Assembly (NCBI RefSeq): GCF_033807715.1
Contig: NC_084596.1
Location: forward strand, 41,774,458 to 41,838,457
DNA from: Cololabis saira
Taxonomy: Eukaryota > Chordata > Actinopteri > Beloniformes > Belonidae
Reading direction: 5' to 3'
DNA length: 64,000 bases
Part shown: one piece after another, positions 54,301 to 63,520 of the stretch
Numbering within the stretch: the stretch's first letter is position 1
How the letters are laid out: every line of letters begins with the position of its first letter
Notes under the pieces: generated by a model
The model's database searches: none
What the model was told of the DNA's origin: nothing
Seen by the model: only the letters and a program-made list of their open reading frames with translations
Position numbers and translations under genes: made by a program

Positions 54301-56927
54301 CTGAATGGCGATACTTGATATTTTTTCCGTGACATAATTGGGTTTTCCCCGAAAGCATTATAGCATAGCATCTCTGTTAGCTTCATTTTTTTCTGAGGCA
54401 AACCCTTAAAAAAACAGTCAGTTTTAATACAAAGCCTCGTGCCAAATGTCACACAGGTTCCTTTATTAACAGAGGTCTGCACAATATCAAAATGTATAAA
54501 ACAAATGAAATAAAAATAAACTGCCTGCATATATAGGATAAAAATGCTTCTTAAATAAAATAAAACAAATAATATCCCTTTCCTGCATAACAATTTGTTA
54601 TATATACACACAGCAATTAATTTAAAATACCCTGTGTAATTAATACAATGTAGACAGTAACAGGCAGACTTTTCCACTGAGGTTGACAGTTGTGCAAATA
54701 ACAAAACATTTGTGCAAATCTCAAATAAAACACGTACCGGTAAACAGACAACACAGAGCAAATCTCCCATAATTACAACAAGTCTACTGTACATGATTTT
54801 ACAGATTTTGTGCCAGGAAAACTAACCTGTCAACACTCAGCACACAAAGGTACTTTTTTGCCAGTATGAGGGGTCAGCGTTGATGTACAGTCAATTTGTC
54901 ACAAAATAAGCTATATCGATATAAACGATATTGTCTCGTACCATTTCGCGTTTGAAAATATATCGATATATATTAAAATCTCGATATATCGCCCAGCCCT
55001 GATCCAAACCACCCTCGATTTCTGGCCTCACTTTCCTGAGCATCCACACAGGGTTCAATCAGGAGGTAGCGTCAAGTTAGAAGGATGGTTTTACAGTTCG
55101 GCAGCGCTCAAGTTTATTTTCCAGCTCATCTTGTTAACTGTATTTATGATGAGACTTGCTTCTCTTACAACTGTCGTCAGCATTTGTGACAGATTCAGTT
55201 TCAGATTACCTCCAGTTAACTTTTGCATCATCTCTCAGTGTTTACCTTCTCGGCCCATTTGTGCTGCCGCTTGTACAAAGATGCTGGGATGGCCGTTCTT
55301 TTTAGTAAACTGGATCCCGAGAATTGGTTCATTTAAAAGATTTGTTCACTGCATCATTCGGTACTTGATGGGCAGTCTGACTGCATATCAGACTCACTGA
55401 ACTGAGACTGGGCTGAATGGTTTGTGATCATGATTCTTGGCTTCTACCGGTGTTGTCACTCTTGGACTTATTGAGTCTGATTCTGACAGTTTAAGCCACA
55501 GATTCTTACTCGAGACTCTCATACACTATGGTACATTCATTTGCATGGTATTTTAGCAAGTTCAGTGAATGGAGCAGGGATCCTAATGCTGCTGCATGTT
55601 CTTGCATTATGGGCCAGCCCACCTATTTAATTTTCTATCAAATGAATTATCTTGAAACAACAGGAAACAGAAAGTGCATAAAGGCACACCTTCCAAAGTG
55701 TAATTTTGAGTAAAGTCCTGTCCCCTTCGTTACATTAGCTGTTAGTTCAGGGATGCTGATTCAAAGTAATGTATTTCCAGGGAAACAATTACATTTGTTC
55801 AGTCTTGTGCGGTCTCTGCTCGTTGCCTCGTTCACAACTGGGATCAGCTGAACTGTGAAGTAAATTGATTGTTTTACGAAATGATTCAGTTCAGCTTATT
55901 CACCAAAAAAGGCTTTTTATTTTTCCATTGTTTGTAGGCCTGTGTTGAAAAAAATCGATTTCCCAATTCTAAATTGATTCTCATATTAATTCCTAAAAAT
56001 CGATTCATATGTCTAAAGATCGATTTTTTTTCTTTTATTTATTTATGTATTTTTTTTTTCCAATCGTTACAACTTTTGGTTATTTTTTTGTTTATCCCCA
56101 AAAAAGGAATGTTTTGTTGGACACGAGAATAACTGGTGTCATGTTTTTGCCTTTAAATATGTTTAAAGGTATGAAAACATTAAAGTTTTCAGTTATAATT
56201 GCATAAATTGTCTATATTTCATTACTTTATATACTGTCTTGGGGTTACATTTGCAAAAAATGGTAAAAACCAAATGCTCAAAAATTAAAAACCAAAATAG
56301 ACCGAAAATGGAACAAATAAAAACAATGTGGGAAAAAATAAAACCGATTTCATCCGTCTCTGTTTCCTCCCTGGATCTGTTTGGTAATTCTGCCCCACGA
56401 TGTTTCTGAAAGCAGTTCTATCAGCATTCTGGGAGCTGATTGGTCCTTACAGCATCATTAGCTGCAATACTTGCTGTTGAATCTCAAAATAATACTAGTA
56501 TTAATATGTTGCAGAACTACAGTCATATAATTCATGCAACAGCTCAAAAAAAAGTTTTAATAACAATAACCCAAATCAATATCGGGAATCGAATCAAATC
56601 AAATCTTCATAATCGATTCTGAATCTTAAGAATCGGAATCGAATCGATTCTTGACATTTGAATCGATCCCCAGCCCTAATTGTTTGTGACCTGGACACTA
56701 TAGATATCCCCCCCAGTGATGGGTTTCCAACACAATGCAACAGCGTCAGACTCTTGTCATGATATATTGAGAACCAGACAAGCTTTTTCCAGCTTTGGTC
56801 AAGTCAAAGGACCTGTACCTACAAAACCTGCAAATGCGTCACACACATATGCATACACTTCCTTTACCTTGGCAGGCTGGGGTGTGGAGAAGTTAAGCCA
56901 GGCAGGGACAAAGTCATGCTGCGCCAT
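36750..56927 (-). CDS. gpbp1l1: Vasculin-like protein 1, GC-rich promoter-binding factor (complete, 496 aa)
   Basis: A nuclear vasculin-family protein thought to act as a transcription factor on GC-rich promoters. Coding exons (minus strand): 56927-56868, 51197-51068, 42952-42624, 41395-41320, 41207-41011, 40152-40009, 38840-38685, 38588-38464, 37116-37014 and 36920-36750; lengths total 1,491 bases and every phase matches. The protein starts MAQHDFVPAWLNFSTPQ, has SRRRHNSSDGFFNNG (43-57), QPSLLLRHDSVDSG, KMLVIKKVSKED, SVYKNLVPKP, a basic RKSEFLRALKDE (about 336-347), then LEAEHRLLKAMGWQEYPEND and LTEDELREF, and an acidic Ser-rich tail SETSSSSQTSDDDD. KAMGWQEYPEN and the position beside nasp favour gpbp1l1 over gpbp1. 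Introns of 8.1 and 5.7 kb are filled with transposons. Confidence 0.96.
37171..38431. mobile_element. hAT-type element, TAGGCCTGTGTTG family, copy 4, split by another element
   Basis: The ends TAGGCCTGTGTTG and GATCCCCAGCCCTA have a perfect 8-bp duplication TCCAGAAC (37163-37170 and 38432-38439). The GCCCCGTTTACACG element at 37501-38086 interrupts it. It lies in a gpbp1l1 intron. Confidence 0.92.
37501..38086. mobile_element. GCCCCGTTTACACG element, copy 2, nested
   Basis: The ends AGGCCCCGTTTACACGTAGC and GCTATGTGGAAACGTGGCCT are partly inverted. It is about 75-90 percent like 28596-29450 over shared parts, without the inner MITE. A clear target duplication could not be seen because the left flank is an A run. 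Confidence 0.75.
39055..39400. repeat. 43-bp minisatellite, eight units (gpbp1l1 intron)
   Basis: The unit starts GTACAGTTACCAAGAACCAG, continues TGGTCCATGGACATTAATAT and ends TTG. Starts are at 39055, 39100, 39143, 39186, 39229, 39272, 39315 and 39358. The first unit has two extra C and one base change; the rest are practically identical. GGTCCATGGAC is a near-palindrome in each unit. Confidence 0.95.
40250..40956. mobile_element. hAT-type element, CAGAGGTGTC family, copy 4 with unusual flanks
   Basis: Inverted ends CAGAGGTGTCAAGTAAC and TACTTTTGACACCTCTG. Instead of 8 bases, about 26 bases are repeated outside both ends (CTAACCATACACCTTGGTTC at left, CTAATCATACACCTTGGTTC at right, then AATACT). 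It lies in a gpbp1l1 intron. Confidence 0.88.
41458..42472. mobile_element. hAT-type element with TGTTGTCCCGATCG ends, hosting a SINE
   Basis: The ends TAATGTTGTCCCGATCG and GATCGGGACAACCCTA are inverted. A perfect 8-bp duplication AAAATAAG lies at 41450-41457 and 42473-42480. The repeated GATCGG motif fills the subterminal part. It lies in a gpbp1l1 intron. Confidence 0.9.
41612..41961 (-). mobile_element. tRNA-derived SINE
   Basis: On the minus strand it begins GGGCGGCAGTAGCTCAGG (A box TAGCTCAGGTGTTGG) and has GGTTCGAATCCCGC (B box), the two internal RNA polymerase III boxes. A non-tRNA body with AGCGCTCTGGGTGCC follows, and a tail of (ATT)n. It is a SINE rather than a tRNA gene, because the tRNA part continues into the body and the tail. 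Confidence 0.9.
43060..43140. repeat. Short DNA-transposon end (ACTATAAAAGGCGCACC)
   Basis: ACCGTATTTTCTGCACTATA followed by AAGGCGCACCGCATTATAAG matches a common fish repeat terminus related to CTATAAGGCGCACC-type elements. Only one end is present. Confidence 0.45.
43400..43545. mobile_element. TAGGCCTG-family fragment, reversed, with an (AAAT)n run
   Basis: About 100 bases from AATCGATCTTTAGACATATG to TTCAACACAGGCCTA match one end of the hAT family at 9847. The rest of the copy is missing. Confidence 0.7.
43660..43860 (+). pseudogene. BED zinc-finger fragment of a hAT-like transposase
   Basis: Frames broken by one shift read VWKHFGFPVKKITDKDK and then AVCRRCSPAIGHVSGNTSNL followed by ITHLKRPQ. 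This is the order of a BED finger: aromatic WxxF, C-x2-C, then H. The spacing GNTSNLxxHL is typical of ZBED/hAT proteins. A stop follows at once and no catalytic domain is seen. Confidence 0.62.
44160..45240. other. gpbp1l1 intron sequence, nothing recognised
   Basis: No repeat termini with duplications and no recognisable protein. Short open frames here lack splice-site support. Confidence 0.5.
45256..45320. repeat. (AT)n microsatellite
   Basis: About 32 AT units without interruption, in the largest gpbp1l1 intron, followed by A and T runs. Confidence 0.95.
46396..47752. mobile_element. Element with perfect GGGGCCTCATGTACTAAGAG ends, nested in a hAT-like copy
   Basis: The first and last 21 bases are exact inverses (GGGGCCTCATGTACTAAGAG plus T). 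The 1.36 kb interior has CGTACGCC-like subterminal repeats and no transposase. The outer sequence, about 46379-47935 (CAGTGGTGTTCAGTCC ... GAATCAGGTGTGTTGATGCA), is related to 34052-34959. Confidence 0.8.
47950..49740. other. gpbp1l1 intron sequence, nothing recognised
   Basis: No termini, coding motifs or microsatellites of note. Confidence 0.5.
49755..50439. mobile_element. Element with CCCCGTCCACACGTAGCCGG ends
   Basis: Left ACCCCGTCCACACGTAGCCG and right CCCGGCTACGTGTGGACGTG are inverted; the layout resembles the GCCCCGTTTACACG elements at 28596 and 37501. Inside is a CTACGGCGTAGG segment (50070-50190) of the hairpin family. Confidence 0.72.
51733..52460. mobile_element. hAT-type element, CAGTACTCGA family, copy 2
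   Basis: The ends CAGTACTCGAGTCG and CTCGAGTAGTG are inverted. The flanks AGTGCAAG and CCTGCAAG match in 6 of 8 positions. Most of the interior matches 66-827, including a truncated CACTGCAAAAAC unit (from 52034). It lies in the gpbp1l1 intron between coding exons 1 and 2. Confidence 0.78.
52470..54250. other. gpbp1l1 intron sequence, nothing recognised
   Basis: Mostly unique sequence. A short TIR-like AGGGCTGCACAATGTG stretch lies at about 53343, with no partner found. Confidence 0.45.
54261..55001. mobile_element. hAT-type element with TAGAGCTGGGC/GCCCAGCCCTG ends
   Basis: The inverted ends carry CGATAT-rich subterminal repeats. The flanks ATCCACAC (54253-54260) and ATCCAAAC (55002-55009) match in 7 of 8 positions. 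A 165-codon open frame on the minus strand inside it has no recognisable domain and is judged non-coding. Confidence 0.82.
55010..55926. other. gpbp1l1 intron sequence, nothing recognised
   Basis: No transposon termini or coding motifs were found between the two hAT elements. Confidence 0.45.
55935..56678. mobile_element. hAT-type element, TAGGCCTGTGTTG family, copy 5 (full length)
   Basis: Ends TAGGCCTGTGTTG and GATCCCCAGCCCTA, with a perfect 8-bp duplication ATTGTTTG (55927-55934 and 56679-56686). It ends about 190 bases before (genomically left of) the first gpbp1l1 coding exon, inside the following intron. Confidence 0.92.
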
Positions 56928-56992
56928 TTAGGTCCAGTGTTTCCGGTCAGTGGATCGAGGCATCAAACCTCATGGCCAGGATCTACCGAAAA
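56868..56992 (-). promoter_or_regulatory. gpbp1l1: gpbp1l1 first coding exon with a short upstream ORF
   Basis: The acceptor TTTTTCGGTAG precedes 56992. The 65-base leader before the main ATG (56927) contains ATG at 56973 opening an 8-codon frame (MRFDASIH) that stops at 56947, 19 bases before the main start. The upstream ATG has G at -3; the main ATG has T at -3 and G at +4. This arrangement could lower translation of the main frame. Confidence 0.6.
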
Positions 56993-57669
56993 AGAATGAA
57001 GAAATACATCTATTAGTACCCTGCAATTATGATTCAAAACATAGATTAATTTATATTGAACAGGGACTCAAATGTGTCTTCTTCTAACTTTTTTTTTTGA
57101 TTGCACTTCATCTTTTTAAGGGTTTTATCTATTTCATCAGTAGATGAAATTCACTGCATGAAGGTCTCCCATAAGACCAGCCAAAAACAAGTCCTATTCT
57201 TAGCAGAAAACAACAAAGCTCCTCTTGCTGCAGCTGTGCCTCTGAAGTTGATAACTGTTTGACAGCCTGCATGTAAAACATCTCATGGATCTCAAGCAAG
57301 GATTCTTTTGGAAAATGCTTGTGCAATACATTCTTGATAGGTTTTTGCTCTTGTCAAATGTATAACTTCTGCGTAGGCCTGTCCATTTAATTACATTTTA
57401 ATCGTGATTTCTCATCGATGACAAAAATTATATCATTGATATAATTGAATATCCTGAAAGCCAAGAGAAGTTAAAGTATTAACTCTACTTGGCCATGGGT
57501 GAGTAATAGAGGTCACACTAGGGTTGCCGCCAAAAACATTTTGGGGTTTGTTTGAGTGGATCTACCTGCATTTGCTCTGATTACCTTTAACTTAATCCAA
57601 AATTTAGTTCACAATCTAGATTTTTTTTAAAAGTGTATATTAAGTTCAAACCAAGTAATCTACAGCAGT

Positions 57670-58130
57670 TGTTTGTTTTTTCAAACCAGAAGTTATAGAT
57701 TATAGAAGGAAATATAATTTCAAACATCAGTATGCAAGGACCACTCTCAAGCAGATGTGTATATCGGTTGTGGGAGTAAAACTGTGGAACTCTCTACAGA
57801 ATGATTTAAAGGAATGTACAAATTTACTTGGGTTCAAAAAAATGTATAAAGATAAAATATTTAAGTTATATGATCATGAATAGGCTGGGACGTAAACAGT
57901 ACTATTGATATATGTGGTTGGTTTCTATTTAAGTGTATATTTTAGTGTAAATATTGGTTACATTGACTGTTCTTTTTGTTTTGGTATTGAATAAGGGGCA
58001 GGTATAATAAGACTTGTCTTCATCCTGCTCATTTTCGGTCATGGGTGTGTAGATTGAAGTGTACAAATGTACTACTGTAATATTGTCAAACTATGCACTA
58101 CCATGCACGAGATAAATAAATAAAATATGC
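57670..58130 (+). mobile_element. Non-LTR retrotransposon 3' end
   Basis: The plus strand codes TTLKQMCISVVGVKLWNSLQ, then NDLKECTNLLGFKKMYKDKI and a stop, the conserved end of a fish LINE ORF2 (VVGVKLWNSL). A 3' UTR with an AAATAAATAAAAT tail follows. No catalytic part remains. Confidence 0.72.
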
Positions 58131-58351
58131 AACAAACTTTGAAAGTCAATGCATAGTCATTATTGTTTAGGATTTTTTTCCCTAATCAAGAAGCCGCTAC
58201 CTCTGTGTACGAGCATCAAAGAATTGACACGTCTACAAACAAAAAATTGTAGACAAACGACCACAATTTATTGAGCTTCTTCTAAGTACAGCTCTGTGTA
58301 TTCTCTCATGTATTTTCAAAGCAAGTGAGTGAGGTGAAATTTGGAAAAATT

Positions 58352-58720
58352 ACCCCAGAGTCTGTGGCTCTGAAGTCCTCTGCCTCCTCTCTTGGTCTGG
58401 CTGGGCTCGATTCCTCAGGCCTGTTGGCGCTGATGACAGTGTGTGTCCACTGACGGATGGGGAGCAGCCCACCGAGAACCCCCACTCCACCTCCACCAGG
58501 ACAGTGCAGCCCCTTTCTCCAGAGGCAGATCCCTTCGTCCAGGTTGAAACACTTGGAGACGAGTCAACAAGGTTGCAGGAATGATCTGGAATAGTGATCC
58601 AGAAAGCTGGCCGAGCAAAGTGGAGATTTGTGATGCACAAACACCAAGGGCTGTAAGGGAAAAGTTTCCTCCTCCAACAGGAATCCAAGCGGTTCTTTTG
58701 CTGATCGCGCCTCTGGTAAA
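58352..58720 (-). other. gpbp1l1: Candidate 5'-UTR exon of gpbp1l1
   Basis: Non-repetitive, GC-richer than its surroundings, and ending on the minus strand at ...ACTCTGGG followed by GTAATT, a possible donor. A possible acceptor is TTTACCAG near 58717. Two overlapping minus-strand open frames cross it without recognisable protein. It lies between the first coding exon and the CpG-rich promoter region, where 5'-UTR exons are expected. The assignment is a guess from position and composition. Confidence 0.3.
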
Positions 58721-59159
58721 TCGTAGTTTCCAATCAGGGTAACTCTCCACAGGCAGGTTAATTCCTTCAATGTTTTGGAAGCATTTCCTTTTCTTGTTAA
58801 GGGTAAGACTCAAAAACTAACTGTACTTAATGCTGAATAGTGTAAATGGTGATTTGTCCCAGTGGTGAAGCAAAGTCAGGCTGTGTTATTTTCAATATAA
58901 GAAAACAGTCTGTAAAAATTGTCCGACCTGAATCATGGACAGCAGTAATGAAGCAGTTCCACTTTGACACCCGATGGAGGACAAGAGACAGGTGTTGCAC
59001 TGCCACACTGTGTGCCAGTATGCGTCTGAGTCGATCCACCTTTTACCGAATCATTTTAAGATTTACTTAAACACACGCAAAGAAAAAAAAAAAAAAAGGA
59101 AAAAAAAAAAAAGAAAAATTAATCCAGATGCGTCTTTTATTGGCAATGGAGATCACTGA

Positions 59160-60660
59160 AAACCACTGCTCAACTCATTAAACTGATGAAAAGACTGTCT
59201 TAGTTTGAAGAAACAAATGAGTAAAGGTTCAAAGTCACATGACAATGAAGGAGATAAAGCTCTATGTTACATTGCTGTCATTTTCAGTTTTGGTTATTGA
59301 AACTGAGTAGCTGATGAATGAAGCATCATAATGCCTTTTCTATCCCTGTACCTTTTACCATCACATTTGAAAGATGCCCATTGAACTAGCTGGAGTTTTC
59401 TGACTGAAGTAGATGGAGAATTCAGCTCTGATTTCATAGATATACCAGTTCAAAAGTCCTTAATCAGTGTCCTTGAGCGACAGGAAGACTTCTCCAAAAA
59501 CAAACCCTGTAGACAAATTGATCGACTTATTTTTCTAATCCGAGGAGGGAAAAGGAATATTGAAAAAGAGCATACATCCAAACTGATAGAGCAGGCATTT
59601 CCTTTCCTTCTTTGAGTGTAGGTTGTTGGTTTTTTTTGCCCCCCACTGAATGTTTCAGTGCAGGTTTCCACTTTCTTGCTGATGGTTAACAAGTATGTGC
59701 ACAGGAACAAACTGGATCTGGAATAAACAAAGGAGAAAAAAAATGAACTTTAATTAAAAAAAAATGTTTATATTAAGTTACTGATCCTGATTACATCTGG
59801 TTTAACTAATACAGATTATGAAAACACTCCTGCAAGAAAACAAACTTAAAAGATGTTGCACTCAGTTTCAAGGAAACGATTTTGAGGAAGTTTCCATGCC
59901 AATTGACTGTAAAAACAAAGTGCTTACAGTCATTACTATTTAGAAAAAACAATGTGAGAATGGCACATGCACCACAGCATTTACAGCATTCAACAATGCT
60001 GCAAATCCCACTTTCAAAATAATCTAAAACTTGAATTAACACCAGAAAAAACTAATGATCTACTCCATCGATATTATACTGCAACAGAAGTAGCCTTTCC
60101 AAAGAGAAATACAATACGAATCCAATTTGCTCCTTCCCATTTCTGCAGTCATGTTACTGCATATTCCCTCTTCACAGAGGGTTCTTGTAAAACACGAAAA
60201 TGGCTTTAAAAAAATAAAAATCCCGCCATAACCAACACCAACAAACCGCTTTTGACAGTTTAAATTTGATTTAGGAGGTATGAGGGGGAAGGGGAGTCGT
60301 GATCTGATCTATTTACACAGAAAGCTTCTTCTTCCACAAAGTGTGAACAATTCTGTAGGTAAAACATGCATGTTATACCAGCAGTAACAGCAGCAACACT
60401 ACTGTCATTAACAACTCTCTTTAAACTGAACGTAGAAATAGCAATAAGGGACGCCCCGATTTCAGCAGCGCAGGCGCCAAAAAAAGGGACATCCCCAAAA
60501 CTTCTAAACTGCATAGAAATGTATTTATTTTATATGAAAAAACAAAATTTAAAGTTTAAAGTGCTTTAATAGCATTGAACTTGCATGACTGTACAGACGG
60601 ACAACCATGCTAGCAACTGAAATATCCTCCTATGCTATGTATGTCCACATCAGCCCAGGT
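59160..60660. other. Intron or upstream sequence, nothing recognised
   Basis: A-rich runs at 59082-59116 precede it. No termini or protein motifs. Confidence 0.45.
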
Positions 60661-60669
60661 GTATAATAT

Positions 60670-61085
60670 AGCTACAGGTGAAGAATTTGGTGTAAAAGTT
60701 AATTTATTTCAATAATTCAACTAGAATATGGTGAAAAAGTTAATTTATTTCAATAATTCAACTAGAATATGGCGTAAAAGTTAATTTATTTCAATAATTC
60801 AACTTAAAAGGGGAAACTAATATATTACATAGTCCCATTACATGCAAAGTAAGATATGTTAAACCTTTATTTGTTATTATTTTAATAATTGAATTGGTTA
60901 TTGATTTCATAATATAGATTTTTTCATTAACTGTAAGTCATAATCACCAAAATTATAACAAATAAAGGCTTGAAATATCTCACTTTGAATGTAGTGGGAA
61001 ATAATATATTTGTTTCACCTTTAGTTGAATTTACTACGAATGAAGTTTTGCAATATATTCAAATGTTCCGACCTTCACCTGTATA
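60670..61085. mobile_element. TACAGGTGAAG-ended MITE with a triplicated internal unit
   Basis: The ends TACAGGTGAAG and CCTTCACCTGTA are inverted with TA flanks (Tc1/mariner style). Near the left end a unit of about 45 bases (GTTAATTTATTTCAATAATT, then CAACTAGAATATGG) occurs three times, at about 60700, 60742 and 60780. Confidence 0.7.
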
Positions 61086-61329
61086 TTATGACATCAATAA
61101 ATAAGAGCATAATATGTGTCTGTATTGGTTCAATACGGAACGCAACTTTTAATTCCCAATTACGGAACAATTCCGTATTTTAAGGGACGGGTGGAGAGTC
61201 TAATCGCGAGTCTCCATGTGAGTGTCGTACACAAACTGACAGTTATCAGGGACTTGTTAAGATCTTCTCAATGAAGTGTTACATAAGAGCTGCTCATCAA
61301 TGAGTTGGTAACAGAGCTGGGGCTGCAGC

Positions 61330-61880
61330 GTGAGGAGAAACCCTTCCCTTCAGCCGCGTAGACGCGTGTAGCGCCGCGATTAACGACCAAAACAAACTCC
61401 TGGAGCCCAGACTCAAACGCTGATTTATGCTTCCGCGTTACTTCGACGCAGAACCGACGGCGTAAGGTACGCGGCGACGCGCACCGCCGCGTACTCTACG
61501 CCGTAGGCTTAACGCAGAACCATAAATCACGCTTCCATCGCTAACCCGCCTGGCCAGCCGGGGTTCACGTTAGCGTAGCAACCGCTAGCGGCGCCAGTCC
61601 GACCAAAAGAGAGCTTATTCGGGGCAGGTCGGGGCAGTAGGCGCGCTGAGACAGGTTAAAACGTATCCACGACTCCCGCGCTGGTGTATTTCTGGAGTTG
61701 TGAGCGGGATAAGTGAGGTAAACAGACCTGGACGTCTGGAACAACACTGTTTCAAAATGGCTACCCTAGCAGCGGCGCGGTGAGCTGAGCTGAGGTGAGT
61801 GGAGCTGCTGCTGCTGCTGCTGCTGCTGCTGCAGCTGCTGCAGCTCCGGCCCCGGGGGGCTCAGCCAAACTACACACAAC
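61330..61880. promoter_or_regulatory. CpG-rich region, likely gpbp1l1 promoter and possibly bidirectional
   Basis: The region is dense in CG in contrast to the AT-rich surroundings. On the minus strand it has GTAGCCATTTTGAAAC, a YY1-like CCATTTTG motif near 61755. On the plus strand GCTGAG followed by GTGAGT at 61795 is an excellent splice donor directed away from gpbp1l1. In human the divergent partner of GPBP1L1 is TMEM69. No coding exon of such a gene is visible before the window ends. A GATTTATGCTTCCG repeat is embedded at 61425-61530. Confidence 0.5.
61802..61842. repeat. (GCT)n trinucleotide run
   Basis: About 10 to 13 GCT units with GCAGCT interruptions, directly downstream of the plus-strand donor. 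It would read poly-Ala or poly-Leu if translated, but it has no ATG. Confidence 0.85.
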
Positions 61881-62386
61881 TACCACCAAACTACTCCCGC
61901 CCGCTCACGGGAACCGCTTACCAACAGCGCTGCCGATGTTTGTTTGGGTTTTTAGTCGCGCTTTACTACCGCTGGCGCTGGCACCCAGGGATTCGAACCA
62001 CCTCCACCGTGCTGCGTTCAAGACCCGCTGGGAAATTAGGCAACTTAGTCGAGTTCCGTTCAAAGCGAGATCTGATTAGTGCAGCTTGGATAAAGCGCGG
62101 CCTGTCAGTACCAGCCCCCGGGTCTGGCAGTCAGAAGGCGCGCCGATTTTTTCCAGTGGCCAGCCGCGGTACTGCAACAGAAAATCCCATGCGGCCCAGA
62201 AAGCTTTTTTCCCATAGACCGCAATAGTAAAAGATAAGCCTCTAAAACTGTTCACAGGACACCTCCAGCTGTAATCACCGGCAATTACTAATCTTTGTAT
62301 TCTATATTTTTAAGTCATGGACTTTATATCCGTCAAAAATGTTTTATAACGGCCAGAAAAGTCAAAGAAAAGTCTCTTTCTGGGCG

Positions 62387-62406
62387 TGACGTCACGGATG
62401 ACGTCA
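62387..62406. promoter_or_regulatory. Two palindromic CRE sites
   Basis: TGACGTCA occurs at 62387-62394 and 62399-62406, 12 bases apart. The surroundings (62330-62780) look like a repeat with AGCATCATGGGAGG, so the pair may be a passenger in mobile DNA. Confidence 0.5.
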
Positions 62407-63054
62407 CAGCCGTGTCCGTGCATTCCACGGATGTTTATATTAATATATATTATGTAATTATATTATATTAATACATTAATAATATATGTAATGCTATACA
62501 TGTAATAATATACATTAATTTATGTATTATATTAATACATATTATATTAATATTCGCGGCATTCCCCCGGGGCATGATGGGAGGCCCCAGAGCATCATGG
62601 GAGGTGACTCAACTGCGCATGCTCTATGGGCCGCTGTATGCGGAAGTAAACCCGGAAGCAGAGATTTTTTCGGCTTATGCGCTGGCTGAGCAGAATCTAT
62701 TATATAATACATCCATGAGCAGAATGCATTGAAATGAATGGGCGGCCATTTTTAGTCTCCGATCCAGTTTCTATAATACATCCATGGTCAGTACCCGATG
62801 TGAGTCGCACATGCGCAGTCGCGTCCAACACACACTTGTTTTGATATACACTACTCACAATAAGTTAGGGATATTATTATTTACATGATTGCTTTTCCTA
62901 TTTGGTCTGATTTTAATGAAATAAGTCAAAGTTCCCTTTGATATTACTAATGATGAATGAGAAGAAACACAATTTCCATTAGTTTAATATTACCCCAAAA
63001 GTTTAGACAATAAAAATAGTCTCTCACAATATCCCTAACTTATTGCGAGTAGTA

Positions 63055-63059
<5 letters not shown>

Positions 63060-63105
<46 letters not shown>
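63060..63105. repeat. (TG)n(TA)n microsatellite
   Basis: A short GTGTGTGT run passes into about 18 TA units. Confidence 0.9.
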
Positions 63106-63106
<1 letters not shown>

Positions 63107-63248
63107 TATGATCATATATATAACATTACATTACAATCATTTTACATTCATAGAGCTGGATTTGGATTTCCTATAAAAGTTTTGGTAATGAAAAAAGGCC
63201 AGGATTTATCTGATGTTTGATGTGCACTCTTATATTTTTTATATTTAA

Positions 63249-63520
63249 AAAAAAAGTCGAAATGTCGAGAATAATGTTGAAATACAATTTCAAGAATAAA
63301 GTCAAAATTTCACCTTTTTTCTCAACATTTCAACTTTATTCATGAAATTTTGACTTTTTTCTCATCCTTTCGATTTTTTTCTCGAAATTGTACTTCAACA
63401 TTATTCTCGACATTTCGACTTTTTTCTCCTCAACATTTCGACTTTTTTCTCGAAATTGTACTTCAACATTAATCTCGACATTTCGACTTTTTTCTCATCA
63501 TTTCGACTTTTTCCTCGAAG
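63249..63520. repeat. AAAAGTCGAAATGTCGAGA repeat in inverted arrangement
   Basis: The left part reads GTCGAAATGTCGAGAATAAT; the right part holds several copies of the complement (CGACATTTCGACTTTTTTCT). It is the same family as the array at 15040-15400 but arranged as an inverted repeat, so it can fold back. Confidence 0.75.

Noticed and set aside
54297..54794. 165-codon minus-strand open frame
   Set aside because: It lies wholly within a hAT-type non-autonomous element, is Cys/Phe/Tyr-rich without domains, and has no splice or homology support.
58350..58813. Overlapping 127- and 132-codon minus-strand frames
   Set aside because: There is no recognisable protein and the two frames compete; better explained as a possible 5'-UTR exon.
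61795..62079. Ala-rich open frame starting in the GCT run
   Set aside because: It has no ATG (it starts GTG exactly at a splice donor) and the poly-Ala comes from a trinucleotide repeat.
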